NCBI RefSeq assembly: GCF_001651805.1
Contig: NZ_CP015839.1
Span: 3,844,001 to 3,908,000 of the forward strand
Direction of reading: 5' to 3'
Source of the DNA: Marinobacterium aestuarii
GTDB lineage: Bacteria; Pseudomonadota; Gammaproteobacteria; Pseudomonadales; Balneatricaceae
DNA length: 64,000 bases
Position 1 is the stretch's first letter; the number at the start of each line of letters is the position of its first letter. Position numbers and translations under genes: made by a program. The notes below the pieces were generated by a model. The model was not told the DNA's origin. It saw only the letters and a program-made list of their open reading frames with translations, and did not search any database. Positions 26,570 to 35,429 of this stretch are shown here, in pieces.

Positions 26570-28203
26570 CAGCCCTCCGCCGCACGGCCGCGTTGCGGAA
26601 AGAGCCCGCGCGGTCGTTTTTGTATAAACAGAATGATGAACACCAGCACCAGAATCTTCGCCAGCACGGCACCGGCCCAGGGCTCCAGTACCTTGTTGGC
26701 GATACCCAGGCTCAAGCCCGCCACCAGGGTGCCCCAAAGGTTACCGACACCGCCAAACACCACCACCATGAAGGAATCGATGATATAGGCCTGGCCGAGG
26801 TTGGGCCCCACGTTGGTCAGCTGCGACAGTGCCACACCGGCCACGCCGGCCACGCCCGAACCCAGGCCAAAGGTCATGGCATCAACCCATTTGGAGCGCA
26901 CACCCATGGCCCGCGCCATGGCGCGATTCTGCGATACAGCCCGTACCTGCAGCCCCAGCGGGGTGCGCTTGAGCACCATCACCAGCGCCACGAACACCAG
27001 CAGACAGAACAGGATGATGTAAAGCCGGCTCAGGGTCAGGGACAGCACCGGGTTGATCTCGACCATGCCGCTCATCCACTCAGGCGTGGAGACGGAACGG
27101 TTCAGCGGCGAAAACACCGAGCGCACCGCCTGTTGCAGAATCAGACTGATACCAAAGGTCGCCAGCAGGGTTTCCAGCGGGCGGCCGTACAGAAAACGAA
27201 TGACACCGCGCTCGATAGCGACACCCACCAGTGCCGATACCATAAAGGCAGCCGGAATCGCCACCAGGATGGAGGCACCCAGATGATTGGGCATCAATTG
27301 CTGCACAACGTAGGTGGTGTAGGCGCCCAGCATGATCAGCTCGCCGTGCGCCATGTTGATCACACCCATGACGCCAAAGGTAATGGCCAGGCCTATGCCT
27401 GCAAGCACCAGCACCGAGCCCAGGCTGATGCCGAAATAGAGGGTTTCAACCATGCCATAGAGGCGAATCTGCTCGTCTATACCGTTAAGCGCCAGCTGCG
27501 CCTTCTGCTTGACCACGGGGCTGACGTCAGACTCTGCTACCTGGGTCAGGGCCGTGCGTACCGGCGACTCCAGCGATCCTTGAACGCGCCCAACCGCCTG
27601 CAGACGGGCGGCTTCATCACCGTTTTTCAGGTCATTCACCGCCAGGGCAACCTGTATCAGGTCACGCACGGCGGCAACCGGCTCCGCACCGATGCGCTTG
27701 CGCAGCACCGCCACGGAGTCATCACTCAGCTCACCGAGCAACATGCGCACGGCAGCCTCGCGCTGGGCCGGGTCCGCAGACTTGAGCCTGATCTCCGCCA
27801 GTGCCAGACCTATCTGGCCACGCATCAGATTGTTGAGCGTGACCTTTTTGAAATCGCGGGTTTTCTCGATTGTGACCGTCGATGCATCCAGCAGATCGAC
27901 TGCCTGAGCGCCGGTCTCTGCCACCGGGATCTTGAACAGCCGATCGTCGTCCTTGCGGTAGTAAAGCTCGCCCTCCTGGATCAGACGCAGGATTTCTTCG
28001 GTGCGCGGATGAGCCGATTCGACCAGCAGCGCTACCGCGCGGGCCTTGTCGTCGAATTTTTTCACCAGCAGCGTACTGACTTCTGCCAGAGTCGTGTCGT
28101 TTTCGGCGGATTTGGCATCCAGCGAAAATGTCAGCACCAGTGTCACGAGCATCCAGAGCGCAATAAACGGTAGCAGTCTGACCACAGTCTTGGGGACGGG
28201 CAT
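26569..28203 (-). CDS. urtB: Urea ABC transporter permease UrtB
   Basis: 544 residues, LivH-like. A signal peptide (about 1-30) and a periplasmic helical domain (about 30-245), both normal for UrtB but absent from LivH, precede the permease domain with about eight helices (GVMGVINMAHGELIMLGAYT, VFGGVGNLWGTL). It lies 72 bp after urtA. Confidence 0.97.
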   Translation of the reverse strand: MPVPKTVVRLLPFIALWMLVTLVLTFSLDAKSAENDTTLAEVSTLLVKKFDDKARAVALLVESAHPRTEEILRLIQEGELYYRKDDDRLFKIPVAETGAQAVDLLDASTVTIEKTRDFKKVTLNNLMRGQIGLALAEIRLKSADPAQREAAVRMLLGELSDDSVAVLRKRIGAEPVAAVRDLIQVALAVNDLKNGDEAARLQAVGRVQGSLESPVRTALTQVAESDVSPVVKQKAQLALNGIDEQIRLYGMVETLYFGISLGSVLVLAGIGLAITFGVMGVINMAHGELIMLGAYTTYVVQQLMPNHLGASILVAIPAAFMVSALVGVAIERGVIRFLYGRPLETLLATFGISLILQQAVRSVFSPLNRSVSTPEWMSGMVEINPVLSLTLSRLYIILFCLLVFVALVMVLKRTPLGLQVRAVSQNRAMARAMGVRSKWVDAMTFGLGSGVAGVAGVALSQLTNVGPNLGQAYIIDSFMVVVFGGVGNLWGTLVAGLSLGIANKVLEPWAGAVLAKILVLVFIILFIQKRPRGLFPQRGRAAEG

Positions 28204-28275
28204 GCTGTTCTCCCAACAGTTCAGTCAAACGGGGCCAGGCTAGTGCCAGGCCCCGTCACGGCACTTCAGCTCAAA

Positions 28276-29574
28276 TCAGAAATTCTGACCCGAGCACTTG
28301 GCGGTTTTGGTGTTGTAGTTGCCGCAGGACAGCGGTGCACGCCAGTCGGAGATGATGTCCTTGGAGCCTTCCAGGTAGTCAGACCAGGCATCGCCCGCCA
28401 CAGTGCCTGAAGTCTGCCAAACCACTTCGAACTGACCGTCATCCTGAATCTCGCCAATCATCACCGGCTTGGTGATGTGGTGGTTGGGCATCATGGTGGA
28501 GTAGCCGCCGGTGAGGTTAGGCACAGCCACACCAATGATGGATTCCTGCACCGCCGCAGGATCAGTCGTGCCCGCCTTTTTCACGGCTTCGACCCACATG
28601 TTGAAGCCGATATAGTGGGCTTCCATCGGATCGTTGGAGACGCGTTTATCATCCTTGGTGTAGGCATGCCAGCCGTCAATAAAGCTGTCGTTGGTGTCGC
28701 TATCCACGCTCATGAAATAGTTCCAGGCCGCCAGATGGCCGACCAGAGGCGCGGTGTCGATACCGGACAGCTCTTCCTCACCCACGGAGAAGGCAACAAC
28801 CGGGATATCGCCGGCAGCAACGCCCTGGGAGCCGAGTTCCTTGTAAAACGGCACGTTGGCATCACCATTGATGGTGGACACCACGGCGGTCTTCTTGCCT
28901 TCGGCGCCGAATTTCTTGATATCAGACACGATGGACTGCCAGTCGGAATGACCGAAAGGCGTGTAGTTGATCATGATGTCTTCAGCCGCCACGCCCTTGG
29001 CCTTGAGGTAGGCTTCCAGAATCTTGTTGGTGGTGCGCGGGTAAACATAATCGGTGCCCGCCAGTACCCAGCGCTCGACGCCCAGGTCGTTCATCAGGTA
29101 ATCCACTGCAGGCACGGCCTGCTGGTTGGGCGCAGCCCCCGTGTAGAAAACGTTTTTGGAAGACTCTTCACCTTCGTACTGCACCGGGTAAAACATAATG
29201 CTGTCGAGTTCTTCCACCACCGGCAGTACGGACTTGCGTGACACCGAGGTCCAGGCACCGAAGATGGCATCCACACCGTTTTTCTCGATCAGCTCGCGCG
29301 CTTTTTCAGCAAACAGCGGCCAGTTGGACGCGGGATCCACCACCACCGCTTCCAGCTGCTTGCCCAGCAGGCCGCCTTTCTTGTTTTGCTCTTCAATCAG
29401 CATCAGCATGGTGTCTTTGAGCGTGGTTTCGCTGATCGCCATGGTGCCCGACAGGGAATGCAGGATACCGACCTTGATCGTGTCTTCTGCCGCAACCGCG
29501 ACATTCATGGACACAGACAGCGCCAGCGCGGACAGAGTCCCGATCACGGCGGATTTGGAAGCCTTGGTTTTCAT
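28276..29574 (-). CDS. urtA: Urea ABC transporter substrate-binding protein UrtA
   Basis: 432 residues, periplasmic type I binding protein with signal peptide (about 1-29). It starts with KVGILHSLSGTMAISETTL and contains AGTDYVYPRTTNKILEAYL, both typical of UrtA. It delivers urea to UrtBC. It is the first gene of urtABCDE-ureD and is preceded by a near-perfect sigma-54 promoter. Confidence 0.98.
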   Translation of the reverse strand: MKTKASKSAVIGTLSALALSVSMNVAVAAEDTIKVGILHSLSGTMAISETTLKDTMLMLIEEQNKKGGLLGKQLEAVVVDPASNWPLFAEKARELIEKNGVDAIFGAWTSVSRKSVLPVVEELDSIMFYPVQYEGEESSKNVFYTGAAPNQQAVPAVDYLMNDLGVERWVLAGTDYVYPRTTNKILEAYLKAKGVAAEDIMINYTPFGHSDWQSIVSDIKKFGAEGKKTAVVSTINGDANVPFYKELGSQGVAAGDIPVVAFSVGEEELSGIDTAPLVGHLAAWNYFMSVDSDTNDSFIDGWHAYTKDDKRVSNDPMEAHYIGFNMWVEAVKKAGTTDPAAVQESIIGVAVPNLTGGYSTMMPNHHITKPVMIGEIQDDGQFEVVWQTSGTVAGDAWSDYLEGSKDIISDWRAPLSCGNYNTKTAKCSGQNF

Positions 29575-29632
29575 CTACAGTCACCCCTTGCCATTTAAAG
29601 TGTGTCAGTCTGAAACATGCGACCAGACCTAC

Positions 29633-29648
29633 TGCAAAGGTGGTGCCA
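29633..29648 (-). promoter_or_regulatory. Sigma-54 promoter of the urt operon
   Basis: On the minus strand TGGCACCACCTTTGCA matches the -24/-12 consensus (TGGCACG-N4-TTGCA) at all but one base, with ten bases between GG and GC. The expected start is near 29622, about 48 bases before the urtA ATG. No convincing NtrC pair was found upstream. Confidence 0.8.
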
Positions 29649-30012
29649 GTTTTTAAATAACGCCCAGATACGGGACCGGGCGGCCCACAACCTAACTCGA
29701 ACCACATCCAGAAAAGCGGCATCCCTGTGCCACAATGCGTCTTCATCGCGCACGGTTTTACGCACCAGCGAAGCTTCGCACCACAAAGAAGCACACCGCA
29801 CGGCGGCCGCGCCCCACAACAGGGCCAGGCCCATTCACAGCAAAAGTGCGCCGCACTCACCCCAGCCTTGCACCCTTTCTGAGCCCTTTTCCTTCGCCTT
29901 GGCGCAGCGCGGCCCAAGCCCGTACCAAACCAGATATCCATGCGTTTTCTGGCGCCCTTTCATGCTGTACAATCTGCGACCAAATTATGGCCCTGGCCTT
30001 GGGAGCAAATAC
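29649..30012. other. Intergenic region between urtA and the DUF2788 gene
   Basis: About 360 bp of divergent spacer with no convincing gene. It has an A/T tract next to the sigma-54 site (29650-29660), which could aid DNA bending, and a 12-bp palindrome GCGAAGCTTCGC (29767-29778). Confidence 0.5.
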
Positions 30013-30222
30013 GTGCGTCTGGCTGAAATGGAATCTCTTGCGTTGAACATTGGCCTGGTTATGTTCGCGGCCTTTGTATTTTTCATCATTTATGACCTGG
30101 CTAAGAAGTCCAACGCCGGCAAATTTGGCACCTTCATACTTTTTGGCGCCCTCGGCCTCGGGCTGGCCGCCTTTCTCGTCAAGACGCTGGTGGTCGAGAT
30201 GATGGGCGGTGGCCATATCTGA
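30013..30222 (+). CDS. DUF2788 small membrane protein
   Basis: About 69 residues with two membrane helices (NIGLVMFAAFVFFIIYDL and FILFGALGLGLAAFLVKTL), the usual DUF2788 layout. The function is unknown. A GTG at 30013 preceded by GGGAG at seven bases is the best start; an ATG at 30028 five codons later lacks a ribosome site. Confidence 0.8.
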   Translation: MRLAEMESLALNIGLVMFAAFVFFIIYDLAKKSNAGKFGTFILFGALGLGLAAFLVKTLVVEMMGGGHI

Positions 30223-30311
30223 GTCCGCTCCCGGACTCGCCCAAGCCGCAGCGCCCAATCCGGCAAACTCGTGCGCTATAGTGTTCTGGTCATCAAGCAA
30301 GGAAGACGTTC

Positions 30312-30884
30312 ATGGATCCGATTACCCTGATTCTGCTGGCCGCCGCCGTGTTGCTGGTGCTGTATGGCATCTCGCTGTACAACAACCTGGTTCGCCTCAA
30401 GCACAATGTTTCCAAGGCCTGGGCCAATATCGACGTGCTGCTCAAGCAGCGCCATGACGAACTGCCCAAGCTAGTTGAAACCTGCAAGCAGTACATGGGC
30501 TACGAGCAGCAGACGCTGGAAGCCGTGATGCAGGCCCGCAACGCCGTGGCCCAGGCGCGCGAAGCCCAGGATATAAAGGCCGTGGGCAAGGCCGAAACCC
30601 AGATGCGCTTCGGCCTGGGCAATCTGTTTGCCGTGGCCGAGGCCTATCCCGACCTCAAGGCCAGCGAGTCCTTCCAGCACCTGCAGGCACGCATCACCGG
30701 ACTTGAAAGCGGCATTGCCGACAGACGCGAGTTCTACAACGAGTCGGTGAACCTCAATAACATCCGCATCGAGCAGTTCCCCGATACCCTGATTGCCGGC
30801 AAGTTCGGCTTCAAGGCCGCGGACCTGCTGGAATTCGAAGACGAGCAGAAAGCCGACGTCAATATCAAGGCACTGTTCGGCTAA
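30312..30884 (+). CDS. lemA: LemA family protein
   Basis: 190 residues. One N-terminal membrane helix (about 3-23), then a long helical domain with the family blocks YNNLVRLKHNVSKAWANIDV, LLKQRHDELPKLVETC and an ending FYNESVNLNNIRIEQFPDT. The role is unknown, often linked with envelope functions. Its stop overlaps the start of the next gene (TAATG). Confidence 0.93.
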   Translation: MDPITLILLAAAVLLVLYGISLYNNLVRLKHNVSKAWANIDVLLKQRHDELPKLVETCKQYMGYEQQTLEAVMQARNAVAQAREAQDIKAVGKAETQMRFGLGNLFAVAEAYPDLKASESFQHLQARITGLESGIADRREFYNESVNLNNIRIEQFPDTLIAGKFGFKAADLLEFEDEQKADVNIKALFG

Positions 30885-31810
30885 TGCTGCTGGATACAAG
30901 CTCGCTGGAACTGCACGAAGTCCTGATATCTCTGGGGATCAGTTGTGGCGTTATTCTGGCTGGCTTCTGGTTTGGCTTTCGTTTTCTCAAACGCTACCGT
31001 CTGATCGCAGACACCCCAACCGCCCGGGTGCAGTCAGCCCACCAGGGGTATGTCGAACTGCAGGGCCAGGCCCTGCCAAGCCCCGGCGGTCTGCTCCACT
31101 CCCCTCTCACCGGGCGTGAATGCGTCTGGTATCACTACAAGGTGGAAAAGGAAAAAGGCAGCGGCAAGAACCGCCGCTGGGTGTGCGAGCGCGAGGGCAC
31201 CTCGGACGAATGGTTCCAGCTGGATGATCGCAGCGGTATCTGTCAGATAGACCCGCAAGGGGCCGAAATCAAGGCGCAGGTGCGCAAGCGCTGGCATGGC
31301 CGCACCCCCATGCCCACAGGCGGGCCACCGCAGCACAACCCCGGCATGCGCTTTAATATCAGTTTTGGCGGCAGCCGCTACCGCTACCTGGAAGAGCTGA
31401 TACTGGAATACGAAAGCATTTATGCCCTGGGCCGGTTCCACAGCCTGGGGGGCGGGCGCGATCAGCTGGATCAGACCCGGGAAGTCGGCGAGCTTATTCG
31501 CCAGTGGAAAGCCGACTATCAGCAGCTACTGGCGCGCTTTGACGGCAACTGCAACGGCCAGCTGGAGGCGGATGAATGGCAGCAAGTACAAATCCAGGCC
31601 CGTAACCAAATCATGCAACGCCAGAAAGAACTGCAGACACTGCCCACGGTGCATGTACTGATGCGCCCGGACGAGTCGGATCAACCCTACCTGCTTTCCA
31701 GCTACGATGAAGAAAAACTGGCCAAACGCTATCGCTGGTTCGCCTACGGCTGTTTTGTGGCCCTGCTTGTTGCCAGCTGGATCGCCGGCGAAATGCTGCA
31801 GGCGCTGTAA
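30884..31810 (+). CDS. GIDE-domain membrane protein
   Basis: 308 residues. A first helix (about 14-34) and a last helix (about 285-303) flank a GIDE (E3-ligase-like) domain: SAHQGYVELQGQALPSPGGL, then TGRECVWYHYKVEK and DEWFQLDDRSGICQIDPQGAE. An EF-hand-like patch (DGNCNGQLEADEWQQV) lies near 220-235. No RING finger is present, so ligase activity is not expected. It is coupled to lemA by overlap; LemA-GIDE pairs recur in Proteobacteria. Confidence 0.85.
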   Translation: MLLDTSSLELHEVLISLGISCGVILAGFWFGFRFLKRYRLIADTPTARVQSAHQGYVELQGQALPSPGGLLHSPLTGRECVWYHYKVEKEKGSGKNRRWVCEREGTSDEWFQLDDRSGICQIDPQGAEIKAQVRKRWHGRTPMPTGGPPQHNPGMRFNISFGGSRYRYLEELILEYESIYALGRFHSLGGGRDQLDQTREVGELIRQWKADYQQLLARFDGNCNGQLEADEWQQVQIQARNQIMQRQKELQTLPTVHVLMRPDESDQPYLLSSYDEEKLAKRYRWFAYGCFVALLVASWIAGEMLQAL

Positions 31811-32327
31811 CGCAGCCGCTTGATGCGTGACTAGGAGGCTCTCTGACAATACTCAGTTCAATGACATGAGTAACACTTTCTGGCCCTAGCCATCGAGGAG
31901 GAGGGGCATCCTTCGCCGAGATCCGCAATACAGCTAACGACAGTGACTTTCTGATAATCCCTGTCTCGCCCCTACGGGCCTGATCGCACACTGACGCCAG
32001 TGCTCGCCGTCTTCATAAGGGGGAAGCAAGAGCCGCGCTGCCATATCGGTGGGATCTCCAGGCCTGGAACCCGCGGCTTTTGTAGGTGCTGATGAGCGAA
32101 GCGAATCGCACCGTTTACCCAAGCGAATTGCACCAGGCGGCGGTTCGCCGCCATGTTTCATTGATCGCTATATACATAGAAGTGAGCCACTCCATCCCTG
32201 TAGCTTGCCCTGTGGACGCACTAACGCTTTGGTAAGCGGCTACCCTGTGATTTATCACCTTAAAACACCGCAAAAAACCACTCAAATCAGCCGTCTCTCG
32301 CTACGGCCAGCATTCTCGGACAGGCTG
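31811..32327. other. 517-bp region without a gene
   Basis: Small frames here do not look coding. It contains the palindrome TCCAGGCCTGGA (32056-32067), a TGTAGGTG hairpin (32081-32112), near-repeats of GGTGCGATTCGCTT on the minus strand, and the hairpin GGCGGCG-GTT-CGCCGCC (32136-32152). It looks like decayed or repeat-type intergenic DNA. Confidence 0.5.
32081..32112. repeat. TGTAGGTG-type intergenic hairpin
   Basis: GGTGCTGATGAGCG-AAGCGAATCGCACC forms an imperfect hairpin preceded by TGTA. It shares its opening with the element at 5116-5153. Confidence 0.35.
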
Positions 32328-32867
32328 CTAGTCCGCTTCCCCTGCTAAGCGCTGGCGCAACCGGTCAGCATCAATATGGCGCAGCTCACCGCTGTGCACA
32401 TCCAGCTCATAGGCACGCCCGAAGCCCATAACGTAGGTGCCTGATTGCGGTACCAGCGCCAGCAGATGGAAGTCCCCCAGACCTCTCAGCTGCGCGATCA
32501 GCGGCCCGAAACGCGCCTGCATCTGCTGCAAAATCGACTCGTAATCGACAGTTCCTCGCTGAACTTCTTCGGCACAACAGCGTAACGTCAAACGCTCGCG
32601 GGCAAACAGATTGCTCGCCTCAGATTCCGGCTGAATCAGCATCACCGAGGCCGCAGGCTCGCGCAGCAGGTTGCCGGTGTGGGCCGCCAGCGCACTGACG
32701 AAGATACAGAAACGCCCCTGCCCGTCCCGCACAAAGGGGGCATAACTGATATCCGCCCGCCCATCGCTGGCCACCGTAGCCAGTGATAGCGTGGCCTGAG
32801 AATCGATCAGGGCCGCGCAGCCTGCTTCCGCCTGCTGTTGTATTGAGTCCATCTGACTACCCGACAT
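32328..32867 (-). CDS. HugZ-like pyridoxamine-phosphate-oxidase-fold protein
   Basis: 179 residues with a split-barrel flavin/heme-binding fold: CAALIDSQATLSLATVASDG, YAPFVRDGQGRFCIFVSALA, and the C-terminal DFHLLALVPQSGTYVMGFGRAYEL, all as in HugZ/HutZ heme-utilisation proteins. A conserved C-terminal heme His is not obvious. It could degrade heme or be a flavin-linked relative. Start at the ATG at 32867; the ATG six codons later is possible. Confidence 0.82.
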   Translation of the reverse strand: MSGSQMDSIQQQAEAGCAALIDSQATLSLATVASDGRADISYAPFVRDGQGRFCIFVSALAAHTGNLLREPAASVMLIQPESEASNLFARERLTLRCCAEEVQRGTVDYESILQQMQARFGPLIAQLRGLGDFHLLALVPQSGTYVMGFGRAYELDVHSGELRHIDADRLRQRLAGEAD

Positions 32868-33020
32868 TATTGAATAAAAGCTACAAAACTCTGTTCAGGT
32901 TACTTTCACCCTGGCCGATATACTCTAGGTACAAGGGCGCCACTGGACAAGCACAAGGGAACACAGACTCCCTTAGTGGTGAGACAAGGGCCTTGAGTCA
33001 TCTGATCTGCGGAGGTTGTT

Positions 33021-33437
33021 ATGCGCAACCAGCAACGTTTTATCCGCCACCCCGACGAGATCCCCCTCGAGCTTCAGGTCGTCGAAGCCGTTTGCGATAG
33101 CGCACACCTGTCCATGCCACTTGGGCTACTGTGCCGCTCGGCCGCCATGCTCGCAACCGGACAGCAGGTCAGCATCAGTACCGGTGATCTTGCCCATGCC
33201 GCAGCCATAACCGGCAAAATCGAATGGTGCCGCGCCCACCTGGACCATTATGAGCTGCATATCCGCTTCACCAGCGACGAACACGCCCAGCGCATGCGCA
33301 TGTTCGAGCAGGTCTGCCATATCCGCCGTTACCGCCAATGGGTACAGGAGCAGCAGGGCCGCAGCCTGAGCGAAGACGAAGCCGCCCTGGAATGGATCGC
33401 CAAATATGCCGCACTTTTCCCATCGAATAACTTATAA
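33021..33437 (+). CDS. PilZ-like domain protein
   Basis: 138 residues. The N-terminus QQRFIRHPDEIPLEL resembles a PilZ start, and strands like VSISTGDLAHAAAITGKIEW and HYELHIRF fit the barrel. The usual RxxxR and (D/N)xSxxG c-di-GMP motifs are degenerate, so nucleotide binding is doubtful. A helical tail (about 95-138) follows. A GGAGG ribosome site precedes the ATG. It lies 124 bp upstream of kdsA. Confidence 0.6.
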   Translation: MRNQQRFIRHPDEIPLELQVVEAVCDSAHLSMPLGLLCRSAAMLATGQQVSISTGDLAHAAAITGKIEWCRAHLDHYELHIRFTSDEHAQRMRMFEQVCHIRRYRQWVQEQQGRSLSEDEAALEWIAKYAALFPSNNL

Positions 33438-33555
33438 TCGGGCCTTTCAGGCAGACTGATCAAACTCGGATCCCTGGCGTCTTATTGAGGCGCTCCTCAA
33501 AAGGTTACGGCTACACGGATCAGTAACGTCTTCCAAAGAACTCCGGCTACGGTAG

Positions 33556-34410
<855 letters not shown>

Positions 34411-34431
34411 GTCACCCGCCAGGGACTGGAA

Positions 34432-34481
34432 GCAGAGCAAATAAAAAAGCGTCCTGATGGACGCTTTTTTATTTGCTCTGC
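34432..34481. terminator. Long bidirectional terminator after kdsA
   Basis: A perfect 23-bp inverted repeat (34432-34454 and 34459-34481) with a TGAT loop; the core AAAAAAGCGTCC / GGACGCTTTTTT gives A/T tracts on both strands. It serves kdsA and the convergent hypothetical gene. Confidence 0.95.
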
Positions 34482-34484
34482 AAC

Positions 34485-35024
34485 CTAGAGATTGCGCTGC
34501 AGCATATCCTGCAAGGTCGCACTTAACAGATAGGGACTCTGTGCCGTAGTAGTGCTGGGTGTTCGGCGACACATTTCCAGCGTCGGCAGAAAGCCGTCCA
34601 GCTTGCGCCTGACGGCTATCGGCAGTTCGTCCTGCGGCAAAAAGTTAATGATGGCGTCAGCCACATCCACTACGCCATAGGTCGTACTGTTTCCCGGGAA
34701 AACGGTGTAGATGACACCGGTATCGGCCATCTGCTTGGCGAAATGGCAGTTATTGAGCACCACTATGTTGTAATTATCACACTCATAGAGCGCAGCCCCC
34801 GCCGCCGCAGGCTCCTGTTCGTCGGTCGGATCAAGCAGCGCATCCTGCAACAGCCGCTGCTGCAGAGTCTCTGTTTCCGCCAGCGCCTGGGCATACTCCT
34901 GTTCCAGCGCGCTGACCGCCGAAGACGGACCGTAAATGCCAACCAAACTATCGGGCACATTAAAATAGAACAGACCTGAAAAAAACAGCGCTATGGGGAT
35001 ACAGACCATATATAACTTAGCCAT
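34485..35024 (-). CDS. Hypothetical membrane-anchored protein
   Basis: 179 residues, not recognised. An N-terminal membrane helix (about 5-22), a short coiled-coil-like stretch (about 40-62, LEQEYAQALAETETLQQRLL), then a probable periplasmic domain with Cys at 82, 93 and 152. GGGGGG precedes the ATG, and the gene ends at a strong terminator, which supports it being real. Confidence 0.65.
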   Translation of the reverse strand: MAKLYMVCIPIALFFSGLFYFNVPDSLVGIYGPSSAVSALEQEYAQALAETETLQQRLLQDALLDPTDEQEPAAAGAALYECDNYNIVVLNNCHFAKQMADTGVIYTVFPGNSTTYGVVDVADAIINFLPQDELPIAVRRKLDGFLPTLEMCRRTPSTTTAQSPYLLSATLQDMLQRNL

Positions 35025-35429
35025 AGCCCCCCCTTTGCCAGAGGTTCAGGCTACGCGCAGCTAGGAAATTTTCAGGGGGCCGCTGCGGCGTATGGAGTCC
35101 ATGGGGATTTAACGCTTTCCATGAACACCATATGGACAGCAGGGTGTTGAAACCCCGCACCGAAGCACGCAAAGAGCGCCCCGGAAAAATGCCGGAACAG
35201 ATGTGATTCATTACGCTACATCCCTGTAACCCCGGCGGGCAACTGCAATAGCAGCCCTTCGGACACCGGAGTGAATACACACCGGCACCTCAATGTGCCG
35301 ATATCGAAATAAGGCTCCCTGCCAGCAGGGTTTCTTGCCTCTATCTATGCGAGGAACAATACCACAACGGCTGCCTGGCCGGCATAGGCACAATGCCTAA
35401 AGACAAGTGCCGAGCGCCCGACTGAACTA
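35025..35429. other. 405-bp intergenic region
   Basis: No convincing gene. Hairpins CGGCAC-CTCAAT-GTGCCG (35283-35300) and CCCTGC-CA-GCAGGG (35317-35330) are visible. The promoter of the next gene is probably at its right edge. I see no recognisable RNA gene. Confidence 0.4.

Noticed and set aside
26593-28173. 526-codon open frame on the plus strand over urtB
   Set aside because: Shadow of urtB; composition is His/Gln/Arg-rich with no domain.
29649-29860. NtrC site upstream of urtA
   Set aside because: GCACC half-sites occur but none has a correctly spaced GGTGC partner.
31934-32161. 75-codon frame on the minus strand
   Set aside because: No ribosome site, no homology, and it overlaps hairpin-rich intergenic sequence.
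35211-35393. 60-codon minus-strand frame in the 35 kb gap
   Set aside because: No start signal or recognisable protein features; it overlaps hairpins.
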